Origin: Mycolicibacterium helvum
GTDB taxonomy: Bacteria > Actinomycetota > Actinomycetes > Mycobacteriales > Mycobacteriaceae
Direction of reading: 5' to 3'
Assembly (NCBI RefSeq): GCF_010731895.1
Contig: NZ_AP022596.1
Coordinates: 5,146,001 to 5,210,000 of the forward strand
DNA: 64,000 nucleotides
Shown: positions 9,791-22,003 of the stretch, piece by piece
How the letters are laid out: every line of letters begins with the position of its first letter
Numbering within the stretch: position 1 is the first letter of the stretch
Notes under the pieces: generated by a model
Told to the model about the DNA's origin: nothing
The model's input: only the letters and a program-made list of their open reading frames with translations
The model's database searches: none
Translations under genes and position numbers: made by a program

Positions 9791-11395
9791 CTATGAGTGG
9801 TCGAGCAGCCTTTTGAGGACCTTGCCACTCGGATTTCTCGGCAAAGTGTCCATGAATACCACGTCGCGCGGCACCTTGAACCGGGCCAGTCGTTGAGCGA
9901 CATAGGATTTGACGTCGTCGGCGCTCAGTGCGCGTCCCGGCCTGGTGACGACGAAACTGCGCAGTCGCTGCCCGAACTCGACATCGCCCACGCCGATCAC
10001 CGCGGCCTCGGCGATGTCGGGATGGCGTTCCAGCGCGTCCTCGACCTCGCTGGGGAACACCTTCTCGCCACCTGAGATGACCATCTCGTCATCCCGACCG
10101 TCGATAAAGAGTCTTCCTGCGCTGTCGAAATGGCCGACGTCCCCGCTGGACAGCAAGCCGTCGACGATCTCCTTGTTGCCGCCGCCGGTGTAGCCCTCGA
10201 ACTGCATGACGTTGCCGACGAAGATGCGGCCCGGGGTTCCGGTCGGGACGGGCCTGCCGTGAGCGTCGAGAATCCGTACCGCCGAACCCGCCACCACGCC
10301 ACCGACACATCCCGGTTCGGTCGCCAGATCGGCAGGCGTGGCGATTGTCGCGAATGCCACCTCGGTGGAGCCGTACATGTTGTAGACGACCGGCCCGAAG
10401 GCATCCAGCGCACGTCGGCACAGACCCGCGCCGAGCTGCGAGCCGCCGACGAAGATGACCCGCAGGTCGGAAAAATGCCCGACCGGCTGCTGATCCAGCA
10501 TGCGCCGCAGCATTATCGGCACCACGATCAGCGCTGTCGCACGATTGATGCGCAGGCTCTCCAACGTCTTAGCTGGGTCGAACTCGCGGCGGATCACCAA
10601 CGTCGATCCCAGCACCAGTGCCATCATCGCCTGGCTGAACCCTAGGGAATGAAACAGTGGCACCGCGCATTCGGTGACCTCTCGTGCCCGGAACGGCACT
10701 TTGCCGAACAGTCCGCCCACCGGGATGAGCGAACGCGGCTCCGAGCGCGCGGCACCCTTGGGGGTTCCGGTGGTGCCGCTGGTCAAGATGATGATCTTCG
10801 GCCGGGTGTCTGGGGGTGCCGGCGCGGAGCCATCGCTCTCAGAGATCAGCTGGTCGAGCGAGTCGGTGTTGGAATCGTTGTGCCATGCCAGAAACCGGCC
10901 CACGCGCAACGGAAGGCTCGACACGGAGTCGCCGAACTCCTCGTCGTAGACCAGCAGGTCCACTCCCTCGCGGGCGACGACGTCGGCCAACTGGTCGCGG
11001 CCGAACCCCGTGTTGAGCAGAATCAGGCGGGCGCCGCACTTGGCCGCACCGAACACCGCATCGTAGAAACCACGATGGTTTCGGGTCAACACGGCGACCC
11101 CGGCCCCTGCCCGCAGCCCGCGGCGCCCCCATCCGGCGGCGACGGCATCCGACCGGCGATCGAGCTCACGGTAGGTCAGCGGTCCGTGTTCGTCGATGAT
11201 GGCCACACCGTCGGGGTCCCGAAGCGCGGCGATCGTCGTCCCGGCACCCATGAGCCCGTACGTGTTGAGGGCCTTGAGCATTCTGGCGAGCCGGCGGACC
11301 GACAGTGGGCGCACCACACCGCTGCGCAACAGCACTGCCGCAGACCAGACCTCCAACCTGGAGCGGCGCACCAGGTTGGTCAGTAGCGCGATCAA
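9791..11395 (-). CDS. Fatty-acyl-CoA/AMP ligase (FadD12-like)
   Basis: 534-residue adenylate-forming enzyme that would activate a fatty or related acid to its acyl-AMP and CoA ester. The ATP P-loop motif is ILTSGTTGTPKGAARS (near residue 205). The YGSTE motif lies near 340. The C-terminal part has SGDVGHFDSAGRLFIDGRDD and the catalytic Lys in PRNPSGKVLKRLL. Length and type resemble M. tuberculosis FadD12 (535 residues), but orthology is not proven. The start is TTG 11395, overlapping the stop of the preceding gene as TTGA. That couples it to the pentose phosphate operon. The substrate is unknown. Confidence 0.85.
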   Translation of the reverse strand: MIALLTNLVRRSRLEVWSAAVLLRSGVVRPLSVRRLARMLKALNTYGLMGAGTTIAALRDPDGVAIIDEHGPLTYRELDRRSDAVAAGWGRRGLRAGAGVAVLTRNHRGFYDAVFGAAKCGARLILLNTGFGRDQLADVVAREGVDLLVYDEEFGDSVSSLPLRVGRFLAWHNDSNTDSLDQLISESDGSAPAPPDTRPKIIILTSGTTGTPKGAARSEPRSLIPVGGLFGKVPFRAREVTECAVPLFHSLGFSQAMMALVLGSTLVIRREFDPAKTLESLRINRATALIVVPIMLRRMLDQQPVGHFSDLRVIFVGGSQLGAGLCRRALDAFGPVVYNMYGSTEVAFATIATPADLATEPGCVGGVVAGSAVRILDAHGRPVPTGTPGRIFVGNVMQFEGYTGGGNKEIVDGLLSSGDVGHFDSAGRLFIDGRDDEMVISGGEKVFPSEVEDALERHPDIAEAAVIGVGDVEFGQRLRSFVVTRPGRALSADDVKSYVAQRLARFKVPRDVVFMDTLPRNPSGKVLKRLLDHS

Positions 11396-11778
11396 CGGCC
11401 CGCGCGACGCACCGCGTTGACCACCCCGCGTACCGCGGACTCGGTGGCGGCCAGCGGCGACAGCACCGCCTCGCCGACTCCCACGATGCGCTCGACCCGC
11501 TCGACGATCCCTTCCATCCGTCCGACCACCGCGTCCAGCCTCGGCGCCAGTTCGTCGATGCGGGCCAGCGTGGAGTTGAACACGCCAAGGGTTTCCTCGA
11601 AGTACTCGAGGGTGCCGTTCATTCCGCTCATCGTCGTGTTGAGATCGGTGAGCGCCTCGCTCATCCCGGTCAGGATGGTGTCGAGCTGGTCGACGGTGAC
11701 ATCGGCGTTGAGTGCTGCCTGTGCCAGGGTCTTGAGCCGGTCGCGACCAGTGCGGGGCGGTGGCGTCTTGTCAACCAT
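11392..11778 (-). CDS. Small coiled-coil protein (Rv1444c-like)
   Basis: 128-residue protein beginning MVDKTPPPRTGRDRLKTLAQ. The middle is a regular heptad-like helix (LDTILTGMSEALTDLNTTMSGMN and onward), predicted coiled coil through about residue 110. No enzyme motif or clear membrane helix is seen. It starts at ATG 11778, ten bases after pgl, and overlaps fadD by four bases. Position matches M. tuberculosis Rv1444c, a conserved protein of unknown function downstream of pgl. A scaffold or localisation role is only a guess. Confidence 0.75.
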   Translation of the reverse strand: MVDKTPPPRTGRDRLKTLAQAALNADVTVDQLDTILTGMSEALTDLNTTMSGMNGTLEYFEETLGVFNSTLARIDELAPRLDAVVGRMEGIVERVERIVGVGEAVLSPLAATESAVRGVVNAVRRAGR

Positions 11779-11788
11779 GAGCTCAGTC

Positions 11789-12526
11789 TTACAGCTTGCT
11801 GGCTGCCTCGGTGTCGAGAAGCCAAACCGTGGCCTCGAAGCCGACCGCACCGGCCGCGGGCACGTCGTCTGGGCTGGCGCCGCCGATGGCGTCGGCGACA
11901 GCATCGGCCTTGGCCGCGCCCGACACCACCAGCCACACCTCGCGCGACCGCGTGACGGCGGGCAGCGTCAGCGTAATCCGCCGGGGCGGCGGCTTGGGGG
12001 AGTCCGCGACGCCGACGACCAGACGGGTGGTTTCCGCGACGGCCGGGGTGTGCGGGAACAGCGAGTTGATATGACCTTCGCCGCCCATCCCGAGCAGATG
12101 TACGTCGAAAGCCGGTGTGGGTTCACCTGGCTCGGCGGTGGCCGCCAGCACGCCCTCGTAGGCCAGCGCGGCCGCCTCCAGATCGTCGCCGAACTCACCG
12201 TCGCTGGCGGCCATCGGGTGTACATTGCCGGCCGGGATGTCGATGTGATCGAGCAGCGCTTCGCGGGCCTGCTTGTCATTGCGCTCGGCGTCGTCGGCGG
12301 GCACAAAGCGATCGTCGCCCCAGAAGATGTGCACCCTGGCCCAGTCGATCGCCTCGTCGTGCGCGCCCACGTGCTTGAGCAGGCCGATACCCGTTCCGCC
12401 GCCGGTTAATACGATGAACGCTTGCCCACGGGCCGCGATCGCGGATGTGATCGCCTCGACCAGGCGGTCGCCGACGGCGGTCACCAAGGCTTCGGTGTCG
12501 GCGTATGTCTCGACGATGCGGGTCAT
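11789..12526 (-). CDS. pgl: 6-Phosphogluconolactonase
   Basis: Hydrolyses 6-phosphogluconolactone in the oxidative pentose phosphate pathway. The 245-residue protein has the glucosamine-6-phosphate isomerase/lactonase fold motifs VLTGGGTG near residue 48, [16 protein letters not shown] near 80 and [16 protein letters not shown] near 145, whose His is the likely base. The start ATG 12526 overlaps the opcA stop as ATGA, so translation is coupled. Earlier work on mycobacteria called this gene devB. Confidence 0.95.
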   Translation of the reverse strand: MTRIVETYADTEALVTAVGDRLVEAITSAIAARGQAFIVLTGGGTGIGLLKHVGAHDEAIDWARVHIFWGDDRFVPADDAERNDKQAREALLDHIDIPAGNVHPMAASDGEFGDDLEAAALAYEGVLAATAEPGEPTPAFDVHLLGMGGEGHINSLFPHTPAVAETTRLVVGVADSPKPPPRRITLTLPAVTRSREVWLVVSGAAKADAVADAIGGASPDDVPAAGAVGFEATVWLLDTEAASKL

Positions 12527-13434
12527 ACGTACTGCACCTTGTCGATGCCGGCCAGCGCCTCGTGGTAGATCTCGTCGGCATCGAGCCGGCGAAGATCCTC
12601 GGCCAGGCACTCACGGGTCTCCCGGCGCGGCAGCGGCAGCAGGGCCTCCGGATGCGAGGTACGGGTCAGGGTGGCGGTGATGCCCTCTTGCGGCCGGCTC
12701 AGCGTCACCGTCTCCGAAGCGCGCACCAACTCGACCCTCAGGTCGCCGACAGCGCGCTGCACCGTGCCGTCGACGCGGCTGGCCAGCCAACCAGCCAGAA
12801 TATCCAGGGCCGGTTCGTCTTTCAGCCCCGACACGACCACCGATGTGATCGGCTCGTACGGCGGTTGATCCACTGCCGAGGCCAGCAGGGCTCGCCAGTA
12901 GGTGATCCGGCTCCAGGCGAGGTCGGTGTCGCCGTCGGTGTAGCCCTGCAGCCGGCCCTTGATCGACGCCAGTGGGTCCTCCGCCGATGTCGCGTCAGTG
13001 ATCCGGCGAATAGCCAGGCGGCCCAACGGATCCTCGGCGGGAATCGCCGGGGCGGTACCTGGCCACCACGCCACTACCGGCGTATCGGGCAGCAGGAACG
13101 GCAGCACGACGCTGTTGGCATGGTTGGCCAGCGGGCCAGAGATTCGCAACACCACGACTTCGCCGGCGCCGGCATCGGCGCCCACCCGCAACTGGCCGTC
13201 CAGTCGCGCGTCGGTAGCCAACCGGTCGTCGGGCACCACGACGATGATGCGGCAGGGGTGTTCACGGCTGGCCGACACCGCGGCCTCGATGGAGTCCTCG
13301 ACCAGATCCTCGGTGTCGGGCGCGATGACCAGCGTCAGCACCCGGCCCAGGGTGATCGCCCCGCCCTCTTCGCGCAGCGCGGTGATCTTCTTGTTGAGGG
13401 TATTGGTCGTCGTGTCCGGCAGATCGACAATCAC
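12523..13434 (-). CDS. opcA: Glucose-6-phosphate dehydrogenase assembly protein OpcA
   Basis: 303 residues, the length of M. tuberculosis OpcA (Rv1446c). The family is needed for full activity of the adjacent glucose-6-phosphate dehydrogenase in actinobacteria and cyanobacteria. Recognisable segments are [19 protein letters not shown] and [21 protein letters not shown]. The start is GTG 13434 ([14 protein letters not shown]), with GGAGA about ten bases upstream; the frame stays open further, but the upstream residues read as non-coding. The start overlaps a tiny bridging ORF that leads back to zwf. Confidence 0.95.
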   Translation of the reverse strand: MIVDLPDTTTNTLNKKITALREEGGAITLGRVLTLVIAPDTEDLVEDSIEAAVSASREHPCRIIVVVPDDRLATDARLDGQLRVGADAGAGEVVVLRISGPLANHANSVVLPFLLPDTPVVAWWPGTAPAIPAEDPLGRLAIRRITDATSAEDPLASIKGRLQGYTDGDTDLAWSRITYWRALLASAVDQPPYEPITSVVVSGLKDEPALDILAGWLASRVDGTVQRAVGDLRVELVRASETVTLSRPQEGITATLTRTSHPEALLPLPRRETRECLAEDLRRLDADEIYHEALAGIDKVQYV

Positions 13435-13466
13435 TTCTGTTGTCTCCGCTCTTCGCTGGCGCTCAT
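13431..13466 (-). CDS. 11-codon mini-ORF bridging zwf and opcA
   Basis: A frame of 11 sense codons plus TGA starts at ATG 13466, sharing one base with the zwf stop (TGATG), and ends in a TGA that overlaps the opcA GTG start as GTGA. It therefore spans the whole intergenic gap. The peptide is [11 protein letters not shown]. This double-overlap design is the one described for mycobacterial interspersed repetitive units (MIRUs). It likely relays ribosomes from zwf to opcA; peptide function is doubtful. Confidence 0.45.
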   Translation of the reverse strand: MSASEERRQQK

Positions 13467-15031
13467 CACGGTCTTCTCCATTCCCGCCCGGACCGCTGCA
13501 GCACCTCGAACGCCGAGTCCGGCCCCCAGGTACCCGACTCGTAGGGATCCGGCTTGCCGTGGGTGGCCCAGTAGTCCAGTACGGGATCGAGTATGTCCCA
13601 AGACAATTCGACCTCGGCATTGACCGGGAACAGCGACGGCTCGCCGAGCAGCACATCGAGGATCAGCCGCTCGTAGGCCTCCGGTGAATCCTCGGCGAAG
13701 GCCGAGCCGTAGGAGAAGTCCATGTTGACATCGCGGACTTCCATTGCGCTGCCCGGTACCTTCGAGCCGAACCTCAGCGTGATGCCCTCGTCGGGCTGGA
13801 CACGGATGACCAAGGCGTTCTTGCCCAACTCTTCGGTCATCGTCGCGTCGAAAGGTAGGTGTGGTGCCCGCTTGAACACCAGGGCGATCTCGGTGACCCT
13901 GCGGCCCAACCGCTTTCCGGTTCGCAGATAGAACGGCACACCGGCCCATCGCCGGGTGTCGACCTCCAGGGTGATCGCGGCGAACGTCTCGGTGGTGGAG
14001 GTCTTGGAGAACCCCTCCTCGTCGAGCAGGCCGACGACCTTCTCGCCGCCCTGCCACCCCGCGGTGTACTGACCCCGCGATGAGGTCAGATCCAGCGGCT
14101 TGGCCAGCGAGGTGGCCGAGAGCACCTTGATCTTCTCGGCCGTCACCTCGTGCGGATGGAAGCTGACCGGCTCTTCCATCGCGGTCAGCGCGAGCAGTTG
14201 GATCAGGTGATTCTGGATGACGTCGCGCGCCGCGCCGATCCCGTCGTAGTAGCCCCCGCGGCCGCCGAGGCCAATGTCCTCGGCCATGGTGATCTGCACG
14301 CTGTCGACGTAGTGGCTATTCCAGATCGGCTCGAACAGCTCGTTGGCGAAGCGCAACGCCATGATGTTCTGGACCGTCTCCTTGCCGAGGTAGTGGTCGA
14401 TGCGGAAGACCGAATCCTCGGGGAACACGCTGTTGACCACTTTGTTGAGCTCGATGGCGCTCTGCAGGTCGTGGCCGAACGGCTTCTCGATCACTACCCG
14501 GCTCCAGCGGCCGTCCTGCTGGCGGGCCAGCTCGGACTTCTTCAGCTCCTCGCACACCACCGGGAACGCATTCGGTGGAATCGACAGGTAGAAGGCATGA
14601 TTGCCGCCGGTTCCGCGTTCGACGTCGAGCTTCTCCAGGGTCTCGGACAGTCGCGTGAACGAGGCAGGGTCGTCGAAGGTGCCCTGGACGAAGCGGAATC
14701 CCTCGGCCAGCCGATCCCACACTTCCTGGCGAAACGGGGTGCGCGCGTACTGGCATACCGCGTCATGGACGATGTTGCCGAAATCCTCGTCCTTCCAGTC
14801 CCGTCGGGCGAAACCGACGAGCGAGAACGACGGCGGCAGCAGCCCACGGTTGGCCAGGTCGTAGATCGCCGGCATCAGCTTCTTGCGCGCGAGGTCACCG
14901 GTCACGCCGAAGATCACCACGGCGCACGGCCCGGCGATCCTCGGCATCCGCTTGTCGCGCTTGTCGCGCAGCGGGTTGTGCCAGGTGTCGGGGGCCGGCG
15001 CCATCAGCCCCGGTACGGGACGGTGGGTCAT
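13466..15031 (-). CDS. zwf: Glucose-6-phosphate 1-dehydrogenase
   Basis: Oxidises glucose 6-phosphate to 6-phosphogluconolactone with NADP. The coenzyme motif is [19 protein letters not shown] near residue 45, the substrate/catalytic motif is [13 protein letters not shown] near 195, and EKPFGHD is also present. The sequence is very close to M. tuberculosis Zwf2 to the end (GREWRRP). ATG 15031 is chosen because it overlaps the tal stop as ATGA (521 residues); ATG 15004 (512 residues) is a possible alternative. It sits in the operon tkt-tal-zwf-opcA-pgl. Confidence 0.97.
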   Translation of the reverse strand: MTHRPVPGLMAPAPDTWHNPLRDKRDKRMPRIAGPCAVVIFGVTGDLARKKLMPAIYDLANRGLLPPSFSLVGFARRDWKDEDFGNIVHDAVCQYARTPFRQEVWDRLAEGFRFVQGTFDDPASFTRLSETLEKLDVERGTGGNHAFYLSIPPNAFPVVCEELKKSELARQQDGRWSRVVIEKPFGHDLQSAIELNKVVNSVFPEDSVFRIDHYLGKETVQNIMALRFANELFEPIWNSHYVDSVQITMAEDIGLGGRGGYYDGIGAARDVIQNHLIQLLALTAMEEPVSFHPHEVTAEKIKVLSATSLAKPLDLTSSRGQYTAGWQGGEKVVGLLDEEGFSKTSTTETFAAITLEVDTRRWAGVPFYLRTGKRLGRRVTEIALVFKRAPHLPFDATMTEELGKNALVIRVQPDEGITLRFGSKVPGSAMEVRDVNMDFSYGSAFAEDSPEAYERLILDVLLGEPSLFPVNAEVELSWDILDPVLDYWATHGKPDPYESGTWGPDSAFEVLQRSGREWRRP

Positions 15032-16146
15032 TTGGCCGCGGCGTCGAGCTGTTCCTGGGTTGCGTCGAGCAGTTCCTGCCACGACTTCTCGAACTTATCC
15101 ACGCCCTCGTCTTCCAGCACCACGAACACGTCGGGCAGATCGATGCCGACTCCCGCGAGCTTGTCGAACACCTCCTGCGCTGCCGCGGCGGTGCCGGTAA
15201 TCGTGTCACCGGTGACCACGCCGTGGTCGGCGACCGCGTCAATCGTCTTCTCCGGCATGGTGTTCACCGTGTTGGGAGCGACCAGCTCGGTGACGTAGAG
15301 CGTGTCGGAGTAGTCGGGGTTCTTGACGCCGGTGGAGGCCCACAGCGGCCGCTGCACCAGGGCACCGGCCTGCGCGAGCGCACCGAACCGCTCACCGCCG
15401 ACGAACACCTCCTCGTAGGCGGCGTAGGCCAGCCGTGCGTTGGCCACGCCGGCCAGCCCACGCAGCGCCAGCGCCTCGTCCGACCCGATCTTCTCCAGCC
15501 GCTTGTCGATCTCGGTGTCCACTCGGGACACGAAAAACGAAGCGACCGAATGGATCTTGGATAGGTCATGACCAGCCTGCTTGGCGGCCTCCAGCCCGGC
15601 CAGGTACGCGTCGATCACCTCGCGGTGGCGCTCCACCGAGAAGATCAGCGTCACGTTGACCGAAATGCCCTCGGCCAGAACCGCGGTGATCGCCGGCAAC
15701 CCTGCCTTGGTGGCCGGGATCTTGATCAGTAGGTTTGGCCGGTCGACGATCTTCCACAGCTCGATGGCCTGCAGGACGGTCTTGTCGGTGTCGTGGGCCA
15801 GCCGTGGGTCGACCTCGATCGAGACCCGTCCGTCGATACCGTCGGAGGACTCCCACTGTGGACGCAGCACGTCGCACGCCTCGCGGACGTCATCGGTGGT
15901 GACGGTGCGGATGGTGGCGTCGACATCGGCACCGCGCTCGGCGAGCTCGGAAACCTGTGCGTCGTAGGCATCACCGTGCGACAGCGCGGCCTGGAAGATC
16001 GACGGGTTGGTGGTCACACCGACCACGCTGCGGGTGTCGATCAGTTCCTGCAGGTTGCCGGTCCGCAGCCGGGTCCGGGATAGATCATCGAGCCAGACGG
16101 ACACGCCGGCGGCGGACAGCGCCGCGAGGTTGGGATTCTGCGCCAT
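15028..16146 (-). CDS. tal: Transaldolase
   Basis: Transfers dihydroxyacetone units between sugar phosphates in the non-oxidative pentose phosphate branch. The 372-residue protein is of the actinobacterial long type. It shows [14 protein letters not shown] near residue 43, the Schiff-base Lys in [14 protein letters not shown] near 140, and the family segment [19 protein letters not shown]. The start ATG 16146 lies 30 bases after tkt, preceded by GAGAGG. Its stop overlaps zwf. Confidence 0.97.
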   Translation of the reverse strand: MAQNPNLAALSAAGVSVWLDDLSRTRLRTGNLQELIDTRSVVGVTTNPSIFQAALSHGDAYDAQVSELAERGADVDATIRTVTTDDVREACDVLRPQWESSDGIDGRVSIEVDPRLAHDTDKTVLQAIELWKIVDRPNLLIKIPATKAGLPAITAVLAEGISVNVTLIFSVERHREVIDAYLAGLEAAKQAGHDLSKIHSVASFFVSRVDTEIDKRLEKIGSDEALALRGLAGVANARLAYAAYEEVFVGGERFGALAQAGALVQRPLWASTGVKNPDYSDTLYVTELVAPNTVNTMPEKTIDAVADHGVVTGDTITGTAAAAQEVFDKLAGVGIDLPDVFVVLEDEGVDKFEKSWQELLDATQEQLDAAAK

Positions 16147-16176
16147 GACGGTTGCCTCTCGTTGTATGTCGGGTAA

Positions 16177-18270
<2,094 letters not shown>

Positions 18271-18513
18271 TAACTGGCTCCTGGCATCGTCAGATGGGCT
18301 GGCAAGCTGGGGTGGTCCTCTTTACCCTAATGCCGGTCGGCACCTTGCTGCATAGTGCTCCTACCAGCGTTACCCGCGGGTGAAGCTCTACACCTGGAAC
18401 TGTGTCATCACGATGTAATCGCCGTGAATCGACCCTTCGGTTCGGTAAGTGCAACGGCGGCGTCTACCATCCTCTGTAGTAGATCGTCGACAGGTCTGTC
18501 AGGAGTCGGTTGC

Positions 18514-19443
18514 GTGAGAGTTCGCGAAGTGCACCTCGTTGACGGGGCGCCGATCCGATTCCGCGACAGACTGCTGGGTTACCTGGCTCTGACCAAACCC
18601 CGCGTCATTGAGCTGCTGCTCGTCACCACCATTCCGGCCATGCTGCTGGCCGGCCGCGGCAACGTCGACCTCCCGCTGATTCTCAATACGCTGTTCGGCG
18701 GGCTGTTGGCCGCCGCGGGCGCCAACACGCTGAACTGCGTCGCCGACGCCGACATCGACAAGAAGATGAAGCGCACCGAGCGCCGGCCGCTGGCCAGGGC
18801 TACGGTGCCGCGCAGCCACGCGCTGGTGTTCGGGCTGGTGCTGTCGGTGGCGTCGTTCTTCTGGCTGTGGTGGACGACGAATATGCTCTCGGCGCACCTG
18901 GCCGGGGCCACTATCGCCTTCTACGTGCTGGTCTACACCCTGCTGCTCAAGCGCCGCACCTCGCAGAACGTGGTGTGGGGCGGGGCGGCCGGCTGCATGC
19001 CGGTGATGATCGGCTGGTCGGCGGTGACCGACACGATCGGCTGGCAGGCGCTGGTGATGTTCGCGATCATCTTCTTCTGGACGCCGCCGCACACCTGGGC
19101 CCTGGCGATGAAGTACAAGGACGACTACGCCGCCGCCGGCGTGCCGATGCTGCCGGTGGTCGCCACCGAGCTGCAGGTCACCAAGCAGATCCTGATCTAC
19201 ACCTGGCTCACCGTGCTCGCCACGCTGGCGCTGGTGCCGGCGGCCGGCTGGCTCTACGGCTCGGTGGCTGCGCTGGCGGGCGCCTGGTTCCTGGTCATGG
19301 CGCATCGCCTGCACGCGGGAGTGCGCCGCGGCAACCCGGTCAAGCCGCTGAAGCTGTTCCTGCAGTCGAATAACTACCTGGCCGTGGTGTTCGTGGCGCT
19401 GGCGGTCGATTCGGTGCTGGCGCTGCCGACGCTCTTCAGCTAG
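18514..19443 (+). CDS. ctaB: Protohaem IX farnesyltransferase (haem O synthase)
   Basis: UbiA-family membrane enzyme that adds a farnesyl chain to haem B, the first step to haem A for cytochrome aa3 oxidase. The 309-residue protein has about nine membrane helices. Motifs are [37 protein letters not shown] (first Asp-rich motif) and [21 protein letters not shown] 18514 is chosen because AGGAG lies at 18501-18505, the right distance upstream; the open frame before it reads as leader. The last 8 bases overlap the converging gene at 19436. Confidence 0.96.
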   Translation: MRVREVHLVDGAPIRFRDRLLGYLALTKPRVIELLLVTTIPAMLLAGRGNVDLPLILNTLFGGLLAAAGANTLNCVADADIDKKMKRTERRPLARATVPRSHALVFGLVLSVASFFWLWWTTNMLSAHLAGATIAFYVLVYTLLLKRRTSQNVVWGGAAGCMPVMIGWSAVTDTIGWQALVMFAIIFFWTPPHTWALAMKYKDDYAAAGVPMLPVVATELQVTKQILIYTWLTVLATLALVPAAGWLYGSVAALAGAWFLVMAHRLHAGVRRGNPVKPLKLFLQSNNYLAVVFVALAVDSVLALPTLFS

Positions 19444-22003
19444 GCGTAGCGCCGGACCCGGTTGCGGTTCTGGCGGCGAGAACATTCGGGTAGACGATGC
19501 CCAGGTTGCCGTCGATGGCCACCTCGCTTCCGGTGACAACGCCCGCGTCGGTGGCCCGGATCCCGCTGACCGCCGGGATTCCGTACTCCCGAGCCAGAAT
19601 GGCGCCGTGGGCCAGCATGCCGCCGGTCTCGATCACCAAACCGGACAGCAAGGGGAAGACGCTGGTCCATCCGGGGTCGATGTTCGGCGCTATCAGGATG
19701 TCGCCGGCTTCGACATCGCCGAGGTCGCGCAGCGAGGTCACTACTCGTGCGGTGCCGCGCGCGGTTCCTCTGCTGATACCCGTTCCGCGCAACGCCCCTT
19801 CGGGCGGATCACCGTCGTCGTTCATGGCTTGCGGCAGGTCGGTCTCGATGTCGTCGAAGAGGAAGGTGGCAGGTGTGCGACGCAGATAGATGGCGTAGTC
19901 GCCACGGCGACGGTTCACGGTGGCGGCCAGACCGGTCTCGTGGGGCGCGCCCTCGACAAGGGTGGTGAACTCGGTCCTGGTGAGGAGGAAGACATCCTCG
20001 GGGTCGGACAGGACACCCCGCTCGGCGAAGCGCTGACCTTGCTCTAGGACCAGCGACCTCATGTGAGTGATGAGGTAGTCCAGGTAGTAGCGCTGGTTCT
20101 CCCGGTACCGGGTGTACTGCCGGACAGTCTCGGTCAGCCTTTGGAGGATCAGCCGCCGGATCCTGCCGACAGGACCGCGGCCGACGGCGGCGATCACCGC
20201 GTTCTCGGCGTTGATTCTGCGCACCTGCGCGACGTGTTCGCCGGCCTGCGAGATGTCGGCCGTCCGTGACCGCAGCCTGGCCCGAACCAGCTCGAGGATG
20301 ACGTCGGGTTCCTCATGCCAGCGTGGGCGGGCGATGTCCCGGCTGGCCGATCGATGTCCATGCCGGCTGATAAAACCGTCGTAGTGCTGCCAGAACCCGG
20401 ACTCGCGGAAGCGCGAGCGTAGCGAACTGTATTCCTCGCCGGCCGCGATCGCTGTGGTCAGCGGGTCGTGTGCCATGGATTCCTTTGCCAGCGCAACGAT
20501 TTCGTTGTTCAGCGCGGCGGTGCGGGTGTCGTCGAGCCCGCCAATCAGGTGTTGATAGAGCTCGCCGCTGTCATCGGAGCACCACACGCGCAGCATCCGG
20601 GACAGGGCGGCGTGCAGAAAGGTGTTGTAGATCGTCATGCCCCAACGGACCACGCGGAAGTGTTCGCGTCCCAGCGCCTCTACCCGATGAAACTGGAGTT
20701 GCCATGCTTCGGGACCGAGAGCCGAATAGTCCTGGCTCAACAGGGGTGCGATATCACGTTCGATGATCGCGCAATGTTCTTCGAGTGCCACCAGGTTGCG
20801 CTTGAGTCCGCTGCGCCGTCGATCCCGAAGCGGCGCCAGCAATGCCAGCATCGTCAGCCGGGGGTTCCAGGATTCCTGATCGACCCATTCGTCCACCTGC
20901 GGCGGAAACCACTCGCTCGCCGCGGTCCTACGCATCGACTTCGGCAGGATCTGCAGTCCCGCGGCGTAATAGCGCGCGCTGAAATAGGCGTATCCCTGGT
21001 AGAGCCGGACCGGCTGGGTTGCGGCCAGGTCGGGACGGCCCTGCAGCGCGGCCATCTCCTGGAACGCTGCCTCGGTGATCCAGGGCACCATGAGTTCGCC
21101 GGGAAGCGGTAGGGAGCATTCCGAGAGGTACTCATCGCCAAAGCGGCGTGACCAGATATCTGCCGGGTTGTCGCTGGGCAGTGTCGTGATGGGGCGATCC
21201 TGCAAGACGTAGAGGGTGGCCTCAGCGATGGCCCACTCGAGATCCCGGCGCGGGCCGATGGTGTCGTTGACCACTTGGGCGAGCTGCCAGAGTTCGCGGA
21301 TCTGTTCATCGGTCAGGCACGGGCGTTCACGACGGTCCGCGTCGACTTCCCGTTCGACGATGCCGCCGTCCCACACGATCTCACAGTGCTTGGTTCCGAT
21401 TCGTCGTTCGAGAATGTCGCCGGTCGTCCGGTTCAGCCGGATGTGATCGGGAGCGGTGTGGCCGGACACCACCGCCTCGCCCAGGCCCCACGCGGCGTCG
21501 ATGACGATCTCGTCTGCGAACGGGTCCAGCGGATTGGCGCTCAGCAGCACGCCTGCGACCTGCGGGCGCACCATGCGTTGGATGATCAGTGCGATACCGG
21601 TTCCGTCGGTGTTGTCGTGAGCGGAACGGTAGGTCACGGCGCGCGTCTTCTCCAGGGCAGACCAGCAGCTGCGCACGGCGGCACACAACGCGGCCAAGGA
21701 ATCGATTCCCAGGACCGTCTCGTAGACGCCGGCGAACGAGGCGTCCTCCAGATCCTCGGCCACTGCCGAACTGCGGACGGCCCACAGTTCCCCGGAATGC
21801 TCCCCACCGACGCGCTCCCACCATGCCGGCAGTGCGTCGGCCAAGAGTGACTGGCGTGCAACGGGATCCAGCGAGATGGCGGCGTCGATGCACCACGCTT
21901 CGGGCACGGTGAGACCGGCCCGCAGTAGTCGGATCAATCCGGTGGCCTTACCACCGAGGCTTCCGATGTCTCCGGTCGTTGTCGCCTGCAGACGTGTGAT
22001 CAT
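19436..22003 (-). CDS. Rifampicin-phosphotransferase-like dikinase (no PEP domain)
   Basis: 855-residue multidomain enzyme. Residues about 1-310 form the ATP-grasp domain of PPDK_N type ([41 protein letters not shown]). A long middle domain contains [19 protein letters not shown]. The C-terminal swivelling domain carries the phospho-acceptor His799 in [20 protein letters not shown]. The protein ends soon after, so the TIM-barrel PEP/pyruvate domain of true PEP synthase is absent. This is the rifampicin phosphotransferase (RPH) architecture: ATP to AMP and Pi with phosphorylation of a small molecule. The start ATG 22003 overlaps the upstream stop as ATGA. The substrate is unknown and need not be rifampicin. 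Confidence 0.8.
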   Translation of the reverse strand: MITRLQATTTGDIGSLGGKATGLIRLLRAGLTVPEAWCIDAAISLDPVARQSLLADALPAWWERVGGEHSGELWAVRSSAVAEDLEDASFAGVYETVLGIDSLAALCAAVRSCWSALEKTRAVTYRSAHDNTDGTGIALIIQRMVRPQVAGVLLSANPLDPFADEIVIDAAWGLGEAVVSGHTAPDHIRLNRTTGDILERRIGTKHCEIVWDGGIVEREVDADRRERPCLTDEQIRELWQLAQVVNDTIGPRRDLEWAIAEATLYVLQDRPITTLPSDNPADIWSRRFGDEYLSECSLPLPGELMVPWITEAAFQEMAALQGRPDLAATQPVRLYQGYAYFSARYYAAGLQILPKSMRRTAASEWFPPQVDEWVDQESWNPRLTMLALLAPLRDRRRSGLKRNLVALEEHCAIIERDIAPLLSQDYSALGPEAWQLQFHRVEALGREHFRVVRWGMTIYNTFLHAALSRMLRVWCSDDSGELYQHLIGGLDDTRTAALNNEIVALAKESMAHDPLTTAIAAGEEYSSLRSRFRESGFWQHYDGFISRHGHRSASRDIARPRWHEEPDVILELVRARLRSRTADISQAGEHVAQVRRINAENAVIAAVGRGPVGRIRRLILQRLTETVRQYTRYRENQRYYLDYLITHMRSLVLEQGQRFAERGVLSDPEDVFLLTRTEFTTLVEGAPHETGLAATVNRRRGDYAIYLRRTPATFLFDDIETDLPQAMNDDGDPPEGALRGTGISRGTARGTARVVTSLRDLGDVEAGDILIAPNIDPGWTSVFPLLSGLVIETGGMLAHGAILAREYGIPAVSGIRATDAGVVTGSEVAIDGNLGIVYPNVLAARTATGSGATPS

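Noticed and set aside
19436..22003. Annotation as phosphoenolpyruvate synthase (ppsA)
   Set aside because: The C-terminal PEP/pyruvate-binding barrel is missing and the His domain is terminal, so the RPH-like call fits better.
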